Of a stretch of 6,927 bases of DNA, positions 5,565 to 6,927 are shown in pieces. The notes under the pieces are model-generated. The model worked only from the letters and a program-made list of their open reading frames with translations, was not told the DNA's origin and ran no database searches. Source of the DNA: an uncultured Bacilli bacterium (GTDB taxonomy: Bacteria; Bacillota_I; Bacilli_A; RF39; UBA660); assembly GCA_947625005.1 (NCBI GenBank), contig CANQNA010000070.1:1-6927 (forward strand), given 5' to 3'. Made by a program: the position numbers and the translations under genes. The stretch's first letter is position 1. Each line of letters begins with the position of its first letter.

Positions 5565-6641
5565 ATGAGTAAATTTACTACTGGAGCATTAGCAGCAAGT
5601 GCTGCGATGAATTTAAAGAAACAAGAAAAAATTTTAAGATATATAGATAATGATAAATCTGAAATGGCATTAAAAGCTAAAAAAGAATACAATCGTTTTA
5701 ATCTTATAACTTTTGGAATTATATTTTTGGTTATGATTCCTCTCAGTGTTTATACTATTATATCTTTTATGAATTCAATTGATAATCCTAAGTATCCTAA
5801 TGGAGCAACAAAACAAATTGTGGGGCGAATAAGTTTATATGAAGATACTTTTTGGTATACGGATAATAGTAAAAAATATGAATTTAATTTTAATGATTAT
5901 AATATAGATAATTCTTATGAAAGAGGAGAAGATATTTATATTTATTTAGATGACAATAATAATATAGTTTCTGTTACTCACAAAACAGAAGATTATGGTT
6001 TGCTTGTTAAATTTATATTGATGTTTATAATACCTATAGTTTTATTATTGCTTCATGCATTAGTTGGAAAAAAAATATATGCGAAAAATTGGAATTTATA
6101 TTGTCAATGGTATGAACAAGAAATTGAACCTTATTGCTTTAGCCCTAATTTTAAAGAAATAATTGCAACTAAACAATATTATGATGTAAGTGTTAATATA
6201 AAGGATTTAAGTGAGTCAAAACAAAAATTATACAAGAAGTATAGAAACAAAAATATCATTTATTATTTAATGCTATTTTTGTGTATTGTTTTAACTATTT
6301 ATTTTTGCATAAAATTTAATTTAGATACACATAGTTGGTTAGTAATGGGAATAATAATTATTTATGTTCTAGTGTTTTATAATTTAATTGCTAATTGTGA
6401 AGTTGAAATGCACAGAATTAAAAGTGGGTATTATGAAAAAAGTTTTGGATTCTTTTGTGAAAAATGTGGAAGCGAAGTTAAAATTAATTTTTCGGAACTT
6501 GAAAAATATAATTCTTTACCTAGGAATGAAGATGGTATAAGAGTTATGAATTGTCAAAATTGTGGAAATCCTATTCCTTTTTACAATTTTGATAATGCTC
6601 TAAAAGATTATAAAAAATTTAAAAGTATGAATAATAAATAA
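5565..6641 (+). CDS. Four-helix membrane protein with C-terminal zinc ribbon, 358 aa
   Basis: The start is the ATG at 5565, seven bases after AGGAGA (5552-5557). The upstream ATG at 5487 lacks a ribosome binding site and would lie before the candidate promoter. After a short N-terminus (MSKFTTGALAASAAMNLKKQEK) four hydrophobic segments are visible: about 47-68, 146-167, 231-250 and 257-276. Between helices 1 and 2 a 75-residue segment looks beta-rich (QIVGRISLYEDTFWY, EFNFNDYN, GEDIYIYLDDNNNIVSV). It recalls the small extracytoplasmic domain of DUF3592-type proteins, but that is a weak resemblance. A mostly charged loop of about 60 residues joins helices 2 and 3. The C-terminus holds FCEKCG (Cys298, Cys301) and NCQNCG (Cys330, Cys333), a two-knuckle zinc ribbon. 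With an even helix number, both termini and the ribbon should share a side, probably the cytoplasm. No function is assigned. It is transcribed alone. Confidence 0.82.
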   Translation: MSKFTTGALAASAAMNLKKQEKILRYIDNDKSEMALKAKKEYNRFNLITFGIIFLVMIPLSVYTIISFMNSIDNPKYPNGATKQIVGRISLYEDTFWYTDNSKKYEFNFNDYNIDNSYERGEDIYIYLDDNNNIVSVTHKTEDYGLLVKFILMFIIPIVLLLLHALVGKKIYAKNWNLYCQWYEQEIEPYCFSPNFKEIIATKQYYDVSVNIKDLSESKQKLYKKYRNKNIIYYLMLFLCIVLTIYFCIKFNLDTHSWLVMGIIIIYVLVFYNLIANCEVEMHRIKSGYYEKSFGFFCEKCGSEVKINFSELEKYNSLPRNEDGIRVMNCQNCGNPIPFYNFDNALKDYKKFKSMNNK

Positions 6642-6718
6642 AAATGGTGCAATTCAAAATTTGAAATTTTACAGAAAAATATAATGTTAAAATAAAAAAC
6701 AGAATATGGGATGACACC

Positions 6719-6767
6719 AAACGGAGATTAAACTCTTATTTCATAAGAATTTTTCTCCGTTTTTTTT
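6719..6767 (+). terminator. Strong intrinsic terminator
   Basis: AAACGGAGA (6719-6727) pairs with TCTCCGTTT (6754-6762), running into eight T (6760-6767). The loop carries its own small hairpin, TCTTAT (6734-6739) with ATAAGA (6743-6748). It lies 77 bp after the stop of the zinc-ribbon gene and most likely ends that transcript. Confidence 0.8.
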
Positions 6768-6927
6768 GATGTAAAAATATTTTGGCATTTACGAAAATGA
6801 GTATATTTATATACAAAGTATATGCACTTTTTTGTTAAAGTCATTGTTTTATAAAAACTTGCTAATAAAAATCAATAGTTTTTTGCAAATTTGTTAAATT
6901 TATTTTTAAGAAAATTTAAAACACGCT
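6768..6927. other. AT-rich gene-free right end with GTATA/TATAC half-sites
   Basis: I find no gene here on either strand; stops are frequent in all frames. The only structure I see is GTATA (6801-6805), TATAC (6810-6814) and GTATA (6818-6822), two overlapping palindromes with spacings of four and three bases. A weaker TTAAATTT/AAATTTAA inverted repeat lies near the end. These may be operator half-sites for a gene beyond the window, or chance in very AT-rich DNA. Confidence 0.35.

Overview
The window is very AT-rich, has strong AGGAGG-type ribosome binding sites, uses TAA as the visible stop codon throughout, reads as standard code (no in-frame TGA), and carries TTGACA/TATAAT-like promoters and hairpin-plus-T-run terminators. 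This points to a low-GC Bacillota (Bacilli, Erysipelotrichia or Clostridia-like). I cannot name the species. No rRNA, tRNA, CRISPR array, transposase or phage structural gene is visible.

Layout. (1) Positions 1-308, minus strand: the 5' part of an unrecognised gene that runs off the left edge. (2) Positions 309-529: a divergent promoter region. (3) Positions 530-2309, plus strand: a two-gene unit. The first gene encodes a 540-aa fusion of an HD-type metal-dependent phosphohydrolase, three tandem units resembling the C-terminal domain of the RNA polymerase alpha subunit, and a C-terminal coiled coil. The second encodes a 56-aa coiled-coil protein that overlaps the first by 14 nt. A terminator follows at 2349-2379. 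(4) Positions 2516-3901, minus strand: a radical-SAM protein with the layout of the MiaB/RimO/MtaB methylthiotransferases, in which the positions of the three auxiliary-cluster cysteines appear to be substituted. It converges on unit 3 and has its own terminator. (5) Positions 4026-4123: a compact array of short repeats, with three direct copies facing about four inverted copies. It sits between the divergent promoters of genes 4 and 6 and overlaps the -35 of the latter. (6) Positions 4160-5368, plus strand: a 402-aa soluble protein I do not recognise. (7) Positions 5565-6641, plus strand: a 358-aa four-helix membrane protein ending in a four-cysteine zinc ribbon. A strong terminator follows at 6719-6767, then about 160 bp of AT-rich DNA with no gene.

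The least ordinary parts are the HD/alpha-CTD fusion, which has a consensus ribosome binding site and ATG exactly at its domain junction, the radical-SAM protein without the usual auxiliary cluster ligands, and the repeat array at the promoter of the orphan gene. Apart from the HD fusion and its small partner, the genes look like separate transcription units, and nothing in the sequence ties them into one pathway.
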